Shown here one piece after another: positions 1-9,130 of a stretch of DNA of 64,000 nucleotides. Every line of letters starts with the position of its first letter. The first letter of the stretch is position 1. The notes beneath the pieces were generated by a model. It had not been told where the DNA came from, made no database searches, and saw only the letters and a program-made list of their open reading frames with translations. This stretch comes from Pusillimonas caeni (lineage in GTDB: Bacteria; Pseudomonadota; Gammaproteobacteria; Burkholderiales; Burkholderiaceae_B): assembly GCF_003545815.1 (NCBI RefSeq), contig NZ_PDUW01000009.1, forward strand, positions 1-64,000, written 5' to 3'. The translations under genes were made by a program, and so were the position numbers.

Positions 1-95
1 TTCTTGCGCAGTACTTGCCGGCCGCTCTCATCTTGACCGTGAAGATGAAAACAGCGCTTACCCAGGTCAATGCCTATCAGCTTGATCGTCGCCAT
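1..95 (-). mobile_element. IS110-family transposase, N-terminal fragment cut by window edge
   Basis: The reverse strand from position 95 encodes 31 residues starting MATIKLIGIDLGKRCFHLHG and then running off the window. An N-terminal IGIDLGK..F.LHG..E.G motif carrying the first catalytic Asp of the DEDD (RuvC-like) domain is typical of IS110-family transposases. The start is supported by a purine-rich ribosome site (AAGGAG, 102-107 on the opposite strand) just upstream. Only the first tenth of the gene is visible, so intactness and subgroup cannot be judged. Confidence 0.72.
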
Positions 96-294
96 GATGG
101 TCTCCTTATCTCCAGGGGGAAATCCCCCTACAGCGTACCCGCCCTCGCCGAGGGGCGGGCTGACCATCTCATTACTCAACAAAACCGTCACAATAAGAGA
201 GAGCCCGATGACGTAACGACCGCTCTACCGTAGCCGCCCCTCAAACCGCCCCGACAGGACATGTCAGGCGAAGCCACCATGCAAAGCGCTAGAC
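96..294. other. Non-coding flank of the IS110 element with a GC-rich hairpin
   Basis: No convincing gene lies between the transposase start and greB. A hairpin at 138-159 (CCCG-CCCTC, loop GCC, GAGGG-CGGG with one bulged G) sits about 40 bp upstream of the transposase start. IS110 elements lack conventional terminal inverted repeats, so the element boundary cannot be placed from sequence alone. Confidence 0.45.
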
Positions 295-870
295 CTAGAC
301 CCCGCCCTGCCCACCCGCTTCCGGATAATGAACCTCGAGTATGTCCAGTTCATCGACACCCGCAGGCGTACGCAGCACCACGGTGTCGCCCTCGCGCGCC
401 TTGGTCAGCGCCCGCGCCACCGGCGAGATCCAGCTGATGCGTCCCTGCAGCGGCTCGGCCTCGTCCACGCCGACGATGGTGACGCGGAACTCTTCGCCCG
501 CCTTGTCCGAATAAACCACCGTGGCGCCGAAAAAGACCTGGTCTTTATTGGGCTGCAAGGAAGGATCGACCACCTCGGCCATTTCCAGCCGCTTGGTCAG
601 GAACCGGATGCGGCGGTCGATTTCGCGCAGGCGCTTCTTGCCATAGAGATAATCGCCGTTTTCCGAGCGATCGCCATTGGACGCCGCCCATGAAACGACC
701 TGCACCACGGACGGCCGCTCTTCGTTCATGAGCTGCTCGAGCTCGGCGCGCAGCCGCGCATAGCCCTGGGTGGTGATGTAGTTCTTGGTGCCCGGCGGCA
801 AGGGAGCCGCCTCGGGGGCCAGGTCGTCATCGTCGTCGTTGTCCGACTCTTTGACAAAAGCTTTGTTCAT
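295..870 (-). CDS. greB: Transcription elongation factor GreB
   Basis: Predicted 191-residue GreB, which enters the RNA polymerase secondary channel and stimulates cleavage of backtracked RNA. Residues after an acidic, Asp-rich N-terminal tail (DNDDDDD) match the GreA/GreB coiled coil, including GDRSENGDYLYGKKRLREID with the acidic tip, followed by the FKBP-like C-terminal domain (FGATVVYSD, ISPVARAL). YLYGKKRLREIDRRIRFLTKRLE is characteristic of GreB rather than GreA. The chosen start is the ATG at 870 (MNKAFVKES); an in-frame GTG at 891 would add seven residues with no better ribosome site. The acidic N-terminal stretch is common in beta-proteobacterial GreB. It stands alone between the IS fragment and the tad operon. 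Confidence 0.93.
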   Translation of the reverse strand: MNKAFVKESDNDDDDDLAPEAAPLPPGTKNYITTQGYARLRAELEQLMNEERPSVVQVVSWAASNGDRSENGDYLYGKKRLREIDRRIRFLTKRLEMAEVVDPSLQPNKDQVFFGATVVYSDKAGEEFRVTIVGVDEAEPLQGRISWISPVARALTKAREGDTVVLRTPAGVDELDILEVHYPEAGGQGGV

Positions 871-924
871 GGCGCGATATGAAACAGACACCGCCGGCCC
901 ATGCCGGCGTACAGTCCTATTCTA

Positions 925-1410
925 TCAACGGCCGGCCCGCATGGCTCGCCGCAATGCCGCATCGTAGCGGCCATGCCTGCGGCAATAGAAGGCCGGCAAT
1001 TCCACGACCGAATACGCCCTCGCACACCAAGCCGCGCGATTTGGGCGCAGAGCATGCACTGTCTTCAATATGCGCCCCCGCCTGTCCATGAAGACGACAT
1101 CGATGGCCCGCCGCATGCCGAACGTATGGACGGCGCTACAGGGCCGAAGCCATAAGCCCTCGTGCGGCCCCATATCGCGCAACAGGAAAAGCCCCGCGGC
1201 GCGCCTCCAGAAAGATGCCGCAAGCCGGAGTCGCAACGGCGGAACCGACCCATGCCGGCGACCGAAATAGTGATGTACGGCGCGTCTGCCGCAGCGACCG
1301 GTGGCGCCGACCGGCGCTTCGCTTCCGGAACCGTACTCAGAGTGAGCGTCGCCGCCCTTATACCTTCTTGCCACCCATTGTCTGAAGAAGCCGAAAGAAA
1401 GACGAGCCAT
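925..1410 (-). CDS. DUF192 family protein at the end of the tad operon
   Basis: 161-residue protein whose C-terminal part carries the DUF192 signature: RAAGLFLLRD...GLWLRPCSAVHTFGMRRAIDVVFMD, ending near VVELPA. The function of DUF192 is not established; short DUF192 proteins often lie beside tad/Flp loci. The ATG at 1410 is supported by a GGAGG ribosome site inside the end of tadC (about 10 bases upstream), and the tadC stop lies only two bases before it, so the two are translationally coupled. The first 70 residues are Arg/Gly-rich and match nothing I recognise; a shorter start is possible. It is the last gene of the minus-strand operon that begins at the Flp pilin. Confidence 0.75.
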   Translation of the reverse strand: MARLSFGFFRQWVARRYKGGDAHSEYGSGSEAPVGATGRCGRRAVHHYFGRRHGSVPPLRLRLAASFWRRAAGLFLLRDMGPHEGLWLRPCSAVHTFGMRRAIDVVFMDRRGRILKTVHALRPNRAAWCARAYSVVELPAFYCRRHGRYDAALRRAMRAGR

Positions 1411-1412
1411 GA

Positions 1413-2276
1413 CTACATGGCCTCCAGCAGCTTGACGGCTATCGGAAAGCCGATGATCAGAAAGGTGCAGGGAAATATGCAGCACACCAGAGGAAACAGC
1501 ATCTTCACCGGCGCCTCCAGCGCCAGTTTCTCGGCTCGCAGAAAGCGCTCGCTGCGCCGCTGCTCCGACTGCGCTCGCAGCAAGGGGCCCAGGCTCATGC
1601 CCAACTGATCGGCCTGTCCCAGCGCCGTGACCAATTGCTGCACGGCGTTCAGGCCGGTGCGCCCGGCCAATTGCTGCAACGCCTCATGACGCACCACGCC
1701 GGCCCGCATGTCGGCCAGGCTGCGCCGCAGTTCGTCGCGCAAGGGCCCGGGAGGACCATGTCGAGCCGCCTCCTGCAAGGCGCCCTGCAGGCTCAGGCCG
1801 GCCTCGACGCACAAGGTGGCCATGTCCAGCAGAAAAGGAAACTCTTTTTGCATGAGGCGCCGCCGTTGGACGCCCCGGCGTGCCAGCGTATGCCAGGGCA
1901 TCCACGCCGCCAAGCCCGCGCCCAGGGCTGGAGCCGCCAGCCGGCCCGACTCGAAAGAGAGCATCACCATGCCGCCGGCGATGGCGGCGGCCACGAGCAA
2001 GCCCGACATCAGTTGGATCGCGGCGACGTGCTCGGGCCGCCAGGCTGTATCCAGCCCCGCCTGTTGGATAAGCTTGCCGGCGGCGCTTCTGGCGCGCCAG
2101 GAAAGCCATGGCCCCAAAGCCGTTGCCAGGACGTCGAGCCAGGGCCAGGCGAGACGCAGCAGAAGATGCCGGACGTGATCGGGAGCAGGACGGGCTCGAC
2201 CGACGGGCCTCATCGCCACCCATGCCAGGCAATGCAGCGACAGGCCCGCCAACACACAGCTCAACCAGAACAGCAT
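1413..2276 (-). CDS. tadC: Flp pilus assembly membrane protein TadC
   Basis: 287-residue GspF/TadC-type inner-membrane platform protein of the Flp pilus machine. It has an N-terminal hydrophobic segment (MLFWLSCVLAGLSLHCLAW), two hydrophobic stretches in the middle (LMSGLLVAAAIAGG; APALGAGLAAWMP), the cytoplasmic FPFLLDMATLCVEAGLSLQGAL motif typical of the T2SS F domain, and C-terminal membrane segments (FPLVCCIFPCTFLIIGFPIAV). The ATG at 2276, eight bases after the tadB stop, was chosen because the longer reading frame upstream lies inside tadB and is Arg-rich. TadC works with TadB as the base on which the TadA ATPase acts. Confidence 0.88.
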   Translation of the reverse strand: MLFWLSCVLAGLSLHCLAWVAMRPVGRARPAPDHVRHLLLRLAWPWLDVLATALGPWLSWRARSAAGKLIQQAGLDTAWRPEHVAAIQLMSGLLVAAAIAGGMVMLSFESGRLAAPALGAGLAAWMPWHTLARRGVQRRRLMQKEFPFLLDMATLCVEAGLSLQGALQEAARHGPPGPLRDELRRSLADMRAGVVRHEALQQLAGRTGLNAVQQLVTALGQADQLGMSLGPLLRAQSEQRRSERFLRAEKLALEAPVKMLFPLVCCIFPCTFLIIGFPIAVKLLEAM

Positions 2277-2284
2277 CGCGCCCC

Positions 2285-3130
2285 CTACACTTGTATGTCG
2301 ACGATGCGGCGTATAAGCAGGACGCCGACGAGCTCGAGCACGCCCACGATCGCCAGCACCGCCCAACCGGCGGGCGTATGCCATAGCAGGGCCATGGTCT
2401 GCGGATCGAGGCGGTCGAGCACCAAAGCCAGCGCCAGCGGCAGGCAGGCCATGATCCAGGCCTGCAGCCGGCCCTGGGATGTGAGTGCGCCGACGCGCGC
2501 GTGCAGTTGTATGCGCGACCGCAGCGTCGCGGCGATGCGTTCCAGCGTCTCGGCCAGATTGCCGCCGTTGTGCAGGGCGATTTTCAATGAGGAGACGACC
2601 AGTCCCGCGCCTTCGCTGGGCATGCGCGCATAAAGATTGGATAAAGCCTGTTCAAACGACACGCCCATGCGCTGCTCGCGCAGCACCAGGCCGAACTCCT
2701 GTGAAAGCGGCACCGGCGCCTGGGGAACGATGTGGCGCAGGGCGGCCTGCACGCCCGAACCGGCCCGCAATGCGCCCGAAAGCGCCAACAGGAGATCGGG
2801 CAGTTGCTCGTCGAAACGGGTCTGGCGCCGCTTGCGCAAATAAACCAGCGCCCAGCGGGGAGCCGCCAGCATGACGGCCGCGGCCGCCAGGGCCAGCCCC
2901 GGCGACGCGCTGAGCACCGTGATGACGATGAAGACTGCGGCGCAGACCAGAAGATTCGCCTGCCATAAGCTGGCCGGATCCAGGAACAGAAAGAACTCCC
3001 CCAGCCGGTTCTGTGCCGTGCGCGTGAAGGCGTCGCGGTACTGGACAAAGCCATGCGGCAGCCAGCGCTGCATCAGCCAGGCGGCCGCCACCCCCGCAAC
3101 CAGGACGCTGGCAAGGAAAATGAAAATCAT
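2285..3130 (-). CDS. tadB: Flp pilus assembly membrane protein TadB
   Basis: 281-residue partner of TadC. Membrane segments are visible at the N-terminus (IFIFLASVLVAGVAAAWLM), near residues 58-95 and at the C-terminus (MACLPLALALVLD; WAVLAIVGVLELVGVLLI). The cytoplasmic core contains FDEQLPDLLLALSGALRAGSGVQAAL and the later GGNLAETLERIAATLRSR, both typical of the T2SS F family as found in TadB. Its start codon overlaps the tadA stop in an ATGA arrangement, which indicates coupled translation. Confidence 0.9.
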   Translation of the reverse strand: MIFIFLASVLVAGVAAAWLMQRWLPHGFVQYRDAFTRTAQNRLGEFFLFLDPASLWQANLLVCAAVFIVITVLSASPGLALAAAAVMLAAPRWALVYLRKRRQTRFDEQLPDLLLALSGALRAGSGVQAALRHIVPQAPVPLSQEFGLVLREQRMGVSFEQALSNLYARMPSEGAGLVVSSLKIALHNGGNLAETLERIAATLRSRIQLHARVGALTSQGRLQAWIMACLPLALALVLDRLDPQTMALLWHTPAGWAVLAIVGVLELVGVLLIRRIVDIQV

Positions 3131-5007
3131 GGGCGCACACCATTGAAGCGCTTGTCGGCAGCTTCCATGCCGATATCGCCATCAACATGGCGCCCGTCGC
3201 CGGTCGCCGCATGGTCCGTCTCGAACCCGCCGTGCGCGGCGGCCGAGGCCGGCCGGAAGCTTGCCGCTGCCTGGGCAATGACACAGCGCTGCGTGAACAG
3301 CGATGCATCCAGGCCCTCGAATCGTCCGCGCTCGCGCGCCATGAAGTCGGGCACGACCCCGCAGCCGGCGAACACCGCCGGAGGCCCGGCCTCGTAGTTG
3401 AACAAGGGCTGCAACTGGATACGGCCGCTTTCGATGCCGCTTACCTCGACGATGGAATCGATATAGCGCCGGCCGTCGCCGGCACGCACCTGCTGAACGA
3501 TCAGGTCGATGCTGGCGCTGATGTGCTCGCGCACGGCGGCCAGCGGCAGGTCCATGCCCGCCATGAGTATCATGGTCTCGAGACGGGCAAGCGCGTCGCG
3601 GGGGCTGTTGGCGTGCAGCGTGGTCAGCGAGCCCTCGTGGCCGGTATTCATCGCCGCCAGCATGTCGAACGCCTCGCCGCCGCGGCACTCGCCCACCACG
3701 ATGCGGTCGGGCCGCATGCGCAGCGCGTTGCGCACCAGGTCGCGTATCTCTATGGCGCCCCGCCCCTCCAGATTGGGCGGCCGCGCCTCCAGCGTCACGA
3801 GGTGGTCGTGCTCGAGCTTGAGTTCGGCCGCGTCCTCGATGGTGACGATGCGCTCCGCCTCGGGTATGCAATTGGAAAGCACGTTGAGCAGTGTCGTCTT
3901 GCCCGAGCCCGTGCCTCCGGAGACCACGATGTTCTTGCGATGCCTTACGCAGGCCACCAGGAAGTCGCGCATGGCCGCGTCCAGAGCGCCGACCCGCAGC
4001 AGATCGTCCATACCGGGCCGCTGGACCGGAAACTTGCGTATCGTCAGGCTGGCCCCGCGCAGCGCAATGGGCGGAATCACCGCATTGACCCGCGAGCCGT
4101 CCCGAAGGCGCGCGTCGACCATGGGTGAGCTTTCGTCTATGCGCCGGCCCAGGGGCGACACGATGCGCTCTATGACGCCCAGCACCGCCTGCTCGCTGCT
4201 GAATCCGGACGCATGGCGCCGAAGCCGGCCCGCCGTTTCGACGAATATCTCATCGTGCCGATTGACCATGATCTCGGTGATGGCCGGGTCGGCCAATAAT
4301 GGCTCCAGGGGACCCAGGCCGATGGCTTCATCCACCACTTCGGCCAGCAATGATTCGCGATCGATGGCCGCGGGCAGCGCGGCGTCATCATCGATGATGG
4401 CTGTCAGCACCTGGCGCGCTTCGTCGCGCAGGGCCGAGTCGCTCAGCGTCACGACATCGCGGCGGCGCAGATCCAGCGCCTTGAGCAGCGCCCTGTGCAA
4501 CCTTCGGCGATGCTGCAGGCGCTGGGCCAAGGCCGTCGCGGCGGCATCGTCGACGCACCGACTGGCTTTGCCAAGAGCATGCGGCCTTGGCTTCGCCTCG
4601 CACGCCGTTGACTCGCCGTTGTCCATGCCGGGGGAGTCATCTTGAGGCGTTCGCCCGGTTTTGTCGGATGGCGCTTCGTCGTCGCCCCGCCCTGTGCGAG
4701 GCATGGGCGCATCGTCGACCGCGCAGCGGCGCACCCGTATCAGGCAAGGCCCCACCAGGATTTCATCGCCGGCCAGCAAAGGCCCATGATGCGTGATGCG
4801 CCGGCCATTGACCAGCGTACCGCTCAATGTGCCCAGATCGTCGATGAACACTCCGTCCGAGCCCTGCTCGATGCATGCATGCCGCTTGCCGACCCGCCAC
4901 GCCGCGATCTGCAGCCCGCAGCGCGGAGAGCGCCCGATGTCCACCGGCAGCGACACGCTGCGTTGCTCGACGGTGCCATCCTCGAACCTGAGTTCCAGTT
5001 CCAGCAT
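3127..5007 (-). CDS. tadA: FHA-TadA: Flp pilus assembly ATPase with N-terminal FHA domain
   Basis: 626-residue protein joining two modules. Residues about 10-95 form a forkhead-associated domain (DIGRSPRCGLQI, DLGTLSGTLVNGRRI, LLAGDEILVG), which in known cases binds phosphothreonine. After a charged, low-complexity linker (about 100-180) comes a CpaF/TadA secretion ATPase with NRHDEIFVE, Walker A GGTGSGKTTLLN (near residue 365), the Asp box TIEDAAELKL, Walker B region MRPDRIVVGECRGGEAFDML and the His box. It should power pilus assembly at the cytoplasmic face. The ATG at 5007 follows an AGGAG ribosome site and lies five bases beyond the secretin stop. The FHA fusion is unusual relative to stand-alone TadA. 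Confidence 0.9.
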   Translation of the reverse strand: MLELELRFEDGTVEQRSVSLPVDIGRSPRCGLQIAAWRVGKRHACIEQGSDGVFIDDLGTLSGTLVNGRRITHHGPLLAGDEILVGPCLIRVRRCAVDDAPMPRTGRGDDEAPSDKTGRTPQDDSPGMDNGESTACEAKPRPHALGKASRCVDDAAATALAQRLQHRRRLHRALLKALDLRRRDVVTLSDSALRDEARQVLTAIIDDDAALPAAIDRESLLAEVVDEAIGLGPLEPLLADPAITEIMVNRHDEIFVETAGRLRRHASGFSSEQAVLGVIERIVSPLGRRIDESSPMVDARLRDGSRVNAVIPPIALRGASLTIRKFPVQRPGMDDLLRVGALDAAMRDFLVACVRHRKNIVVSGGTGSGKTTLLNVLSNCIPEAERIVTIEDAAELKLEHDHLVTLEARPPNLEGRGAIEIRDLVRNALRMRPDRIVVGECRGGEAFDMLAAMNTGHEGSLTTLHANSPRDALARLETMILMAGMDLPLAAVREHISASIDLIVQQVRAGDGRRYIDSIVEVSGIESGRIQLQPLFNYEAGPPAVFAGCGVVPDFMARERGRFEGLDASLFTQRCVIAQAAASFRPASAAAHGGFETDHAATGDGRHVDGDIGMEAADKRFNGVRP

Positions 5008-5012
5008 GGGAT

Positions 5013-6539
5013 TCACTCCTGATAGGCTTGGACGTTGACTCCGCTTCGGACTGCGCCTTGTCCGCCGGCGGGCTGCTGAGCCGGCGCCGGGGAATGCCCC
5101 GTACCTTCGACGTCCCGGCTGCCGCCAGCCCATTGCGACCCCGGGCCGAAGTAAGGGCTCCAGCCGCCATCGCCTGTGATCGGCGCGGGCAGGTCGTCGA
5201 GAGAACGGATCGGAACGTTCAAGGCCTCGGGCGCGCTGAAGGTGGAACGCAGGATTTCGCGACCCCTGGCCACGCGGGCCTGAAGGTCGGGATGGTCGGC
5301 CCCCACGACGATGGGCGTGACGAATATGGCCAGTTCGGTCTCGCTATGTTGAAAGCGCGTCGAACTGAACAAGCGTCCCAGCACCGGCACGTCTCCCAAG
5401 CCCGGCACCTTGCTGACGTTGCGCGACTCGTCGCGCGACAGAAAGCCCGCCATCACCAGCGTCTGCCCGGACCTGACATTGAATTCCGTCGAAGCCCGCC
5501 GCGTCTTGAGCGACGGCCCATTGGGCACGGACAATGCGCTGTCGATGGAGCTGACCTCGACTTCGATGTGGGAACGCACGGCGCCGTTGCGTTCGATCTG
5601 GGGAGTAATGCGCAAAGACACGCCGTAAGGCTTGAACGCCGTATTGGTATTGCCGTTGGCGTCCACGGTTGAATAAGGGACTTCTCCGCCGGCAAGGAAC
5701 TCGGCCGTCGCTCCGCTGCGCGCCAGCAACTGGGGCTGGGCCAGCACCACGGCGGTGCCGGTCTGCGCCATGGCGTTGATCCGGGCCGACAGCAACGCAT
5801 TCACCCCGAAGTAGCCGGCCATGGAGGCGGCCGGGCCGGGGATGGGCATGGGCGAAGGCTGGCCGGCCGAGCCGGGCCGCTCGTCCCAGCGCCGCGTACC
5901 GGCGTCCCAGGCCAGGCCGGCCACCACGCCGCCGTCGCTTTCGCTGTTCCATCGCACGCCCAGCTCCTGCAACTGGCTGCGGGGCACCTCGACCACCTGA
6001 ACGTCGAGCAGCACCATGCGGTCCCACCCGATCTGGCCGGTGAAGTCGACCAATTGCGGATAGCGCTGGCCGAGCTGGGCCAGGCGCTCGCGGTCGGCGT
6101 CGGACAGGTCGTCGCCCTCGACAATGAGCTTGTCGCCGACGTTGGAGATGCGCGCATTGGGAATGCGCTCGAGCACGGCACGCAATTCCTGCTGCACACG
6201 ACGCGCCCCTTCGGGAGCGACTTCGACGTCGAAACGGCGGCGCGTCCCGTCCTCGGACCATACCTGCAACACCGTCGAGCCCTCGCGCCTGGCAAAGACA
6301 ATGACCTCTTTCTCTTCGGTCGTGACGGCATTGACCACCTGCCCGTCTCCCACCGCCACTCTCGCCACGTCCGGCACCGCCAGCACACGCAGCTCGCCCA
6401 CCTGCAGGCTCAGAAGCTGATCCGTCGCGGCCCGCGCCGGTATAGCCGACAGACAAGCCAGCGCAAGAAGCAGCGCACCGCTTGGCCGGCGCAGCGGCCC
6501 GCAGGCATTCATCAGAAAGCGGCAGAAAACAGGCGACAT
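5013..6539 (-). CDS. rcpA: Flp pilus outer-membrane secretin RcpA/CpaC
   Basis: 508-residue secretin that should form the outer-membrane pore for the Flp pilus. A signal peptide ends near ALLLALACLSAIPARA. Next come the pilus-secretin N-terminal domain (LLSLQVGELRVLAVPDVARVAVGDGQVVN), a BON-like segment (VLERIPNARISNVGDKLIVEG) and the secretin core with VVLAQPQLLARSGATAEFLAGGEVPY and the C-terminal VPGLGDVPVLGRLFSS motif. A Gly/Pro/Gln-rich tail follows. It lies nine bases after rcpC in the same operon. Confidence 0.92.
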   Translation of the reverse strand: MSPVFCRFLMNACGPLRRPSGALLLALACLSAIPARAATDQLLSLQVGELRVLAVPDVARVAVGDGQVVNAVTTEEKEVIVFARREGSTVLQVWSEDGTRRRFDVEVAPEGARRVQQELRAVLERIPNARISNVGDKLIVEGDDLSDADRERLAQLGQRYPQLVDFTGQIGWDRMVLLDVQVVEVPRSQLQELGVRWNSESDGGVVAGLAWDAGTRRWDERPGSAGQPSPMPIPGPAASMAGYFGVNALLSARINAMAQTGTAVVLAQPQLLARSGATAEFLAGGEVPYSTVDANGNTNTAFKPYGVSLRITPQIERNGAVRSHIEVEVSSIDSALSVPNGPSLKTRRASTEFNVRSGQTLVMAGFLSRDESRNVSKVPGLGDVPVLGRLFSSTRFQHSETELAIFVTPIVVGADHPDLQARVARGREILRSTFSAPEALNVPIRSLDDLPAPITGDGGWSPYFGPGSQWAGGSRDVEGTGHSPAPAQQPAGGQGAVRSGVNVQAYQE

Positions 6540-6547
6540 GGCGGGGC

Positions 6548-7504
6548 CTATGGGTTGTCAGCGGCCGGGCCCGCTTCGAACAGGTCAGATCCGAGCAGGC
6601 CGGCCTCGTGCCGGGCGTTCAGCCAGGCACTGACCAGTTCCGGAGCCTGGGGCAGATCGAACATGCCCGCGGCGGGCGGCGCCTCGGTGGATGGACGCAG
6701 TTCAGCCAGCCGGTCCACCGGCTTGTCTCCATAAATGACCGGCGCCCGCAGAGGCGTCGGCGGCCCGGCAGGCGCCTGGACGACACCAAGCAGGCTGGCC
6801 AGGTCTCCCCGTGAAGCGCGCTGCGTCGACAGGGCATCGTCCGAGCGTCGCAGCAACGCTGTGATGGTGCCTCCCTGCCGCGCCGCCACGAGCTTGATGG
6901 CGTCTTCGGGCGCGGTGTCGAGGGTGACCGTCGAATAGCCGAACGCCCCGCCCTGTTCGGCGCCATCGGTGGCCACGCCCGTGGCGAGCACCAGCACGCC
7001 TTGCAGCAACGGGGCGGTAATGCGCTTGTGCTGATGGTCGAAGGAGACGTACAAGTCGATGAGATCGCCGGGTTCGAGCAGCCCTGAAGCGGAATTGATG
7101 GCGTCGATAGGCATGGTGATGGCGCGGCGGCCCTCGCCCAGCCGGGCCGAAAAAGGCTGGCTTCTGTCGGAAGCGGCATGGGCCGCCAGGACGGCATCGC
7201 CTGCGCGAAGCGGTGTTTTCAGAAGTCGCCCCTCGAGCATCCCGTAAGATTCGGGCGCAATGCTGTCGCTGGCCGCCAGCCCAGCCGGAAAGCTGCGCAC
7301 CGCCAGATGATCGCTGCCGAGGCGAATGCCGGCCGGCAGGTCGTATGCCGCCACGACCCGCTGCACGGTGGGCACCCTGCCCTCGGCTTCGATCTGGAGG
7401 ATGCGGCCCTGGATGTGCTGGCGGGCCGCCCATACGGCAAGCAGCCCCGCTCCCAGGGCAATGCCCAGCATGATGCCGGACCGTCGATCGAAAGGCAGTC
7501 GCAT
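6548..7504 (-). CDS. rcpC: Flp pilus assembly protein RcpC/CpaB
   Basis: 318-residue periplasmic, membrane-anchored protein that assists secretin assembly in tad systems. One N-terminal transmembrane segment (SGIMLGIALGAGLLAVWAA) is followed by a SAF-like beta-clip region (VVAAYDLPAGIRLGSDHLAVRSFP; LLKTPLRAGDAVLAAH) and the CpaB/RcpC domain (ITMPIDAINSASGLLEPGDLIDLYVSF). The ATG at 7504 is preceded by AAAGGA; the longer frame to 7543 reaches into the neighbouring gene and adds no recognisable sequence. Confidence 0.88.
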   Translation of the reverse strand: MRLPFDRRSGIMLGIALGAGLLAVWAARQHIQGRILQIEAEGRVPTVQRVVAAYDLPAGIRLGSDHLAVRSFPAGLAASDSIAPESYGMLEGRLLKTPLRAGDAVLAAHAASDRSQPFSARLGEGRRAITMPIDAINSASGLLEPGDLIDLYVSFDHQHKRITAPLLQGVLVLATGVATDGAEQGGAFGYSTVTLDTAPEDAIKLVAARQGGTITALLRRSDDALSTQRASRGDLASLLGVVQAPAGPPTPLRAPVIYGDKPVDRLAELRPSTEAPPAAGMFDLPQAPELVSAWLNARHEAGLLGSDLFEAGPAADNP

Positions 7505-7539
7505 GGCTAGTCCTTTTAGCGTTGACGGACCCTGGGGCC

Positions 7540-8292
7540 TCATTGGAGCTCACTGACCAGGACGGCATCCCGGCCGCCGCCCGAAGCGGGCACCGGGAAC
7601 ACGTCGACCCGTCGACTGCCTGGCCGCTTGCCCGCGGCGCCTGCCGTCCAGCTGTGCACGCCTGCGCGCCGCCATCCCGTCTCGGCCATCCGCCGGTTGA
7701 GATCGTCCATGAAGCCATCGAGGGAACGACTGGGTATGTGAATGCTTTGCACCTCGGTTTGCCCTCTTGCCGATGACGACTGGCTGAACACCAAGCGCGC
7801 ATTCTGCGTCAGCCAGGGCGCCAGGAAACCCGGCCCGGGCCCGCGCGGCGCAGCGGCAAGGTCCAGGGGAAGCGCCGAGACCATGCCCCTGACCCGTCCT
7901 TGCGCCGCCTCGATCTGCGCGACCCAATGGCGCCCCGCGTGAACGCCCGACAACAGGATAGAGCCCGGCAGGGTGGTGACTCTCTGGAATCGATTCTCGT
8001 GGCGCGCCATGGCCTTGGCCGCCTGCTCGAGGCTTAGCGTCGCCACGAAACCGCGTACGATGACCGGCACGCCGGATAACTGCACTTCCATCGGTTCAGC
8101 CCAGTTGAAGACCGGCGCCGAGGCATGTGGAAAAGACATGCCGCCCGGGATGGACGCAGACGCCGGGGACGGCGCGAGAAGGCACAGTGCCGCGGCCAGA
8201 ATGCAGGCGGGCCGGCGCAGCGCAGAACGGACGTTTGCGCCGACAGCCCAGAATCGGCGATATGGAAGCATGGCGTGGGAACGATGGTTCAC
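7540..8292 (-). CDS. Exported protein of unknown function in the tad operon
   Basis: 250-residue protein with a signal peptide (RRPACILAAALCLLAPSPASA) and no domain I recognise. The GTG at 8292 was chosen because a strong GGAGG ribosome site lies six bases upstream; the longer open frame has no such site. It sits between the TadE-like gene and rcpC, so a role in pilus biogenesis or as a minor exported tad component is inferred from position only. It has no pseudopilin N-terminus and no lipobox. Confidence 0.72.
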   Translation of the reverse strand: MNHRSHAMLPYRRFWAVGANVRSALRRPACILAAALCLLAPSPASASIPGGMSFPHASAPVFNWAEPMEVQLSGVPVIVRGFVATLSLEQAAKAMARHENRFQRVTTLPGSILLSGVHAGRHWVAQIEAAQGRVRGMVSALPLDLAAAPRGPGPGFLAPWLTQNARLVFSQSSSARGQTEVQSIHIPSRSLDGFMDDLNRRMAETGWRRAGVHSWTAGAAGKRPGSRRVDVFPVPASGGGRDAVLVSELQ

Positions 8293-8317
8293 GGTCGACC
8301 TCCTGCAAAGTAAAGAC

Positions 8318-9130
8318 TCATGGCTGATTTCCCATGAAGCGATGCCGTTGAGGGACCTGGCCCGCCCAGGCGCTGAGCCAGTCGGACGTGGGGCCGGGGC
8401 GGCGCCAGCCGGCATCGACGGGACTCATCGAGGAACGAATGTGCTGGCCAAGGCCATAAGAGCGCTGCGCCGCATCGCCCCAGGCCAGGGCCGAGTCCGC
8501 CACGCGCCGCTGCGCGGCGGCGTCGTCCGATGCATGGCCGGCGCCCGTCGCGATGGACGTATGGCGCGTCAACTTGGGATAGGCCTGATCGAAGTCGCGC
8601 AGTCCCGACATGAAGCCCCTCGCCACACTTCCGGCTTGGTCCGGCGCAAAAGGAAATTCGACCGTAATGCGCGCATCGACGATGCCTGCATCGGCCACAT
8701 GCCATTGTTGGCGCAGCGTCCGCGCGTAAGGTTCGCCTTGGCCGGCCTGGGCCATGTCGTCAAGTTGCGGCCCGCGCTCGACATCCAGACGGACCTCGTC
8801 GCCCTCGGCGCTGAAGAGCAGCCGGCCCTTCCGGTCTGCCCAGCGATGAAGCGGCATGCCGAAGAAGTGCCGTCGAGCCGCCTCGACCGATACGGGCGCG
8901 CCGCGCGCCTCGGCGAAGGCCAGATAGCGGCTGGCATGCGAGGCCTGCAAGGCCACGTCCTGAAAGCGCCCGAGCCAGGCGATCGCCGCCCATACCAGCA
9001 GCAATGCCGAGAAAACGACCAAAGCCTCGGCCAGCGCTTGCCCCGCATACGCTTGCCGGCCTCGCGGCGCCAAGCAAAGCCTTGGCGATTTCCCAGCTGC
9101 CGGCGGCGCGATAAAGGGTGGGATCGTCAT
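8318..9130 (-). CDS. TadE-like minor pseudopilin
   Basis: 270-residue protein with a TadE-type N-terminus: after about 30 residues comes [24 protein letters not shown], a Gly/Glu-containing hydrophobic segment like those cut by the prepilin peptidase. The rest is periplasmic and not recognisable. Its ATG overlaps the stop of the upstream TadG-like gene (ATGA at 9127-9130), which fixes the start although the frame is open much further. Likely a minor pilin or initiator of the Flp pilus. Confidence 0.78.
   Translation of the reverse strand: MTIPPFIAPPAAGKSPRLCLAPRGRQAYAGQALAEALVVFSALLLVWAAIAWLGRFQDVALQASHASRYLAFAEARGAPVSVEAARRHFFGMPLHRWADRKGRLLFSAEGDEVRLDVERGPQLDDMAQAGQGEPYARTLRQQWHVADAGIVDARITVEFPFAPDQAGSVARGFMSGLRDFDQAYPKLTRHTSIATGAGHASDDAAAQRRVADSALAWGDAAQRSYGLGQHIRSSMSPVDAGWRRPGPTSDWLSAWAGQVPQRHRFMGNQP

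Noticed and set aside
879-1155. Small plus-strand open frames between greB and the DUF192 gene
   Set aside because: They are opposite the DUF192 coding region and lack ribosome sites and motifs.
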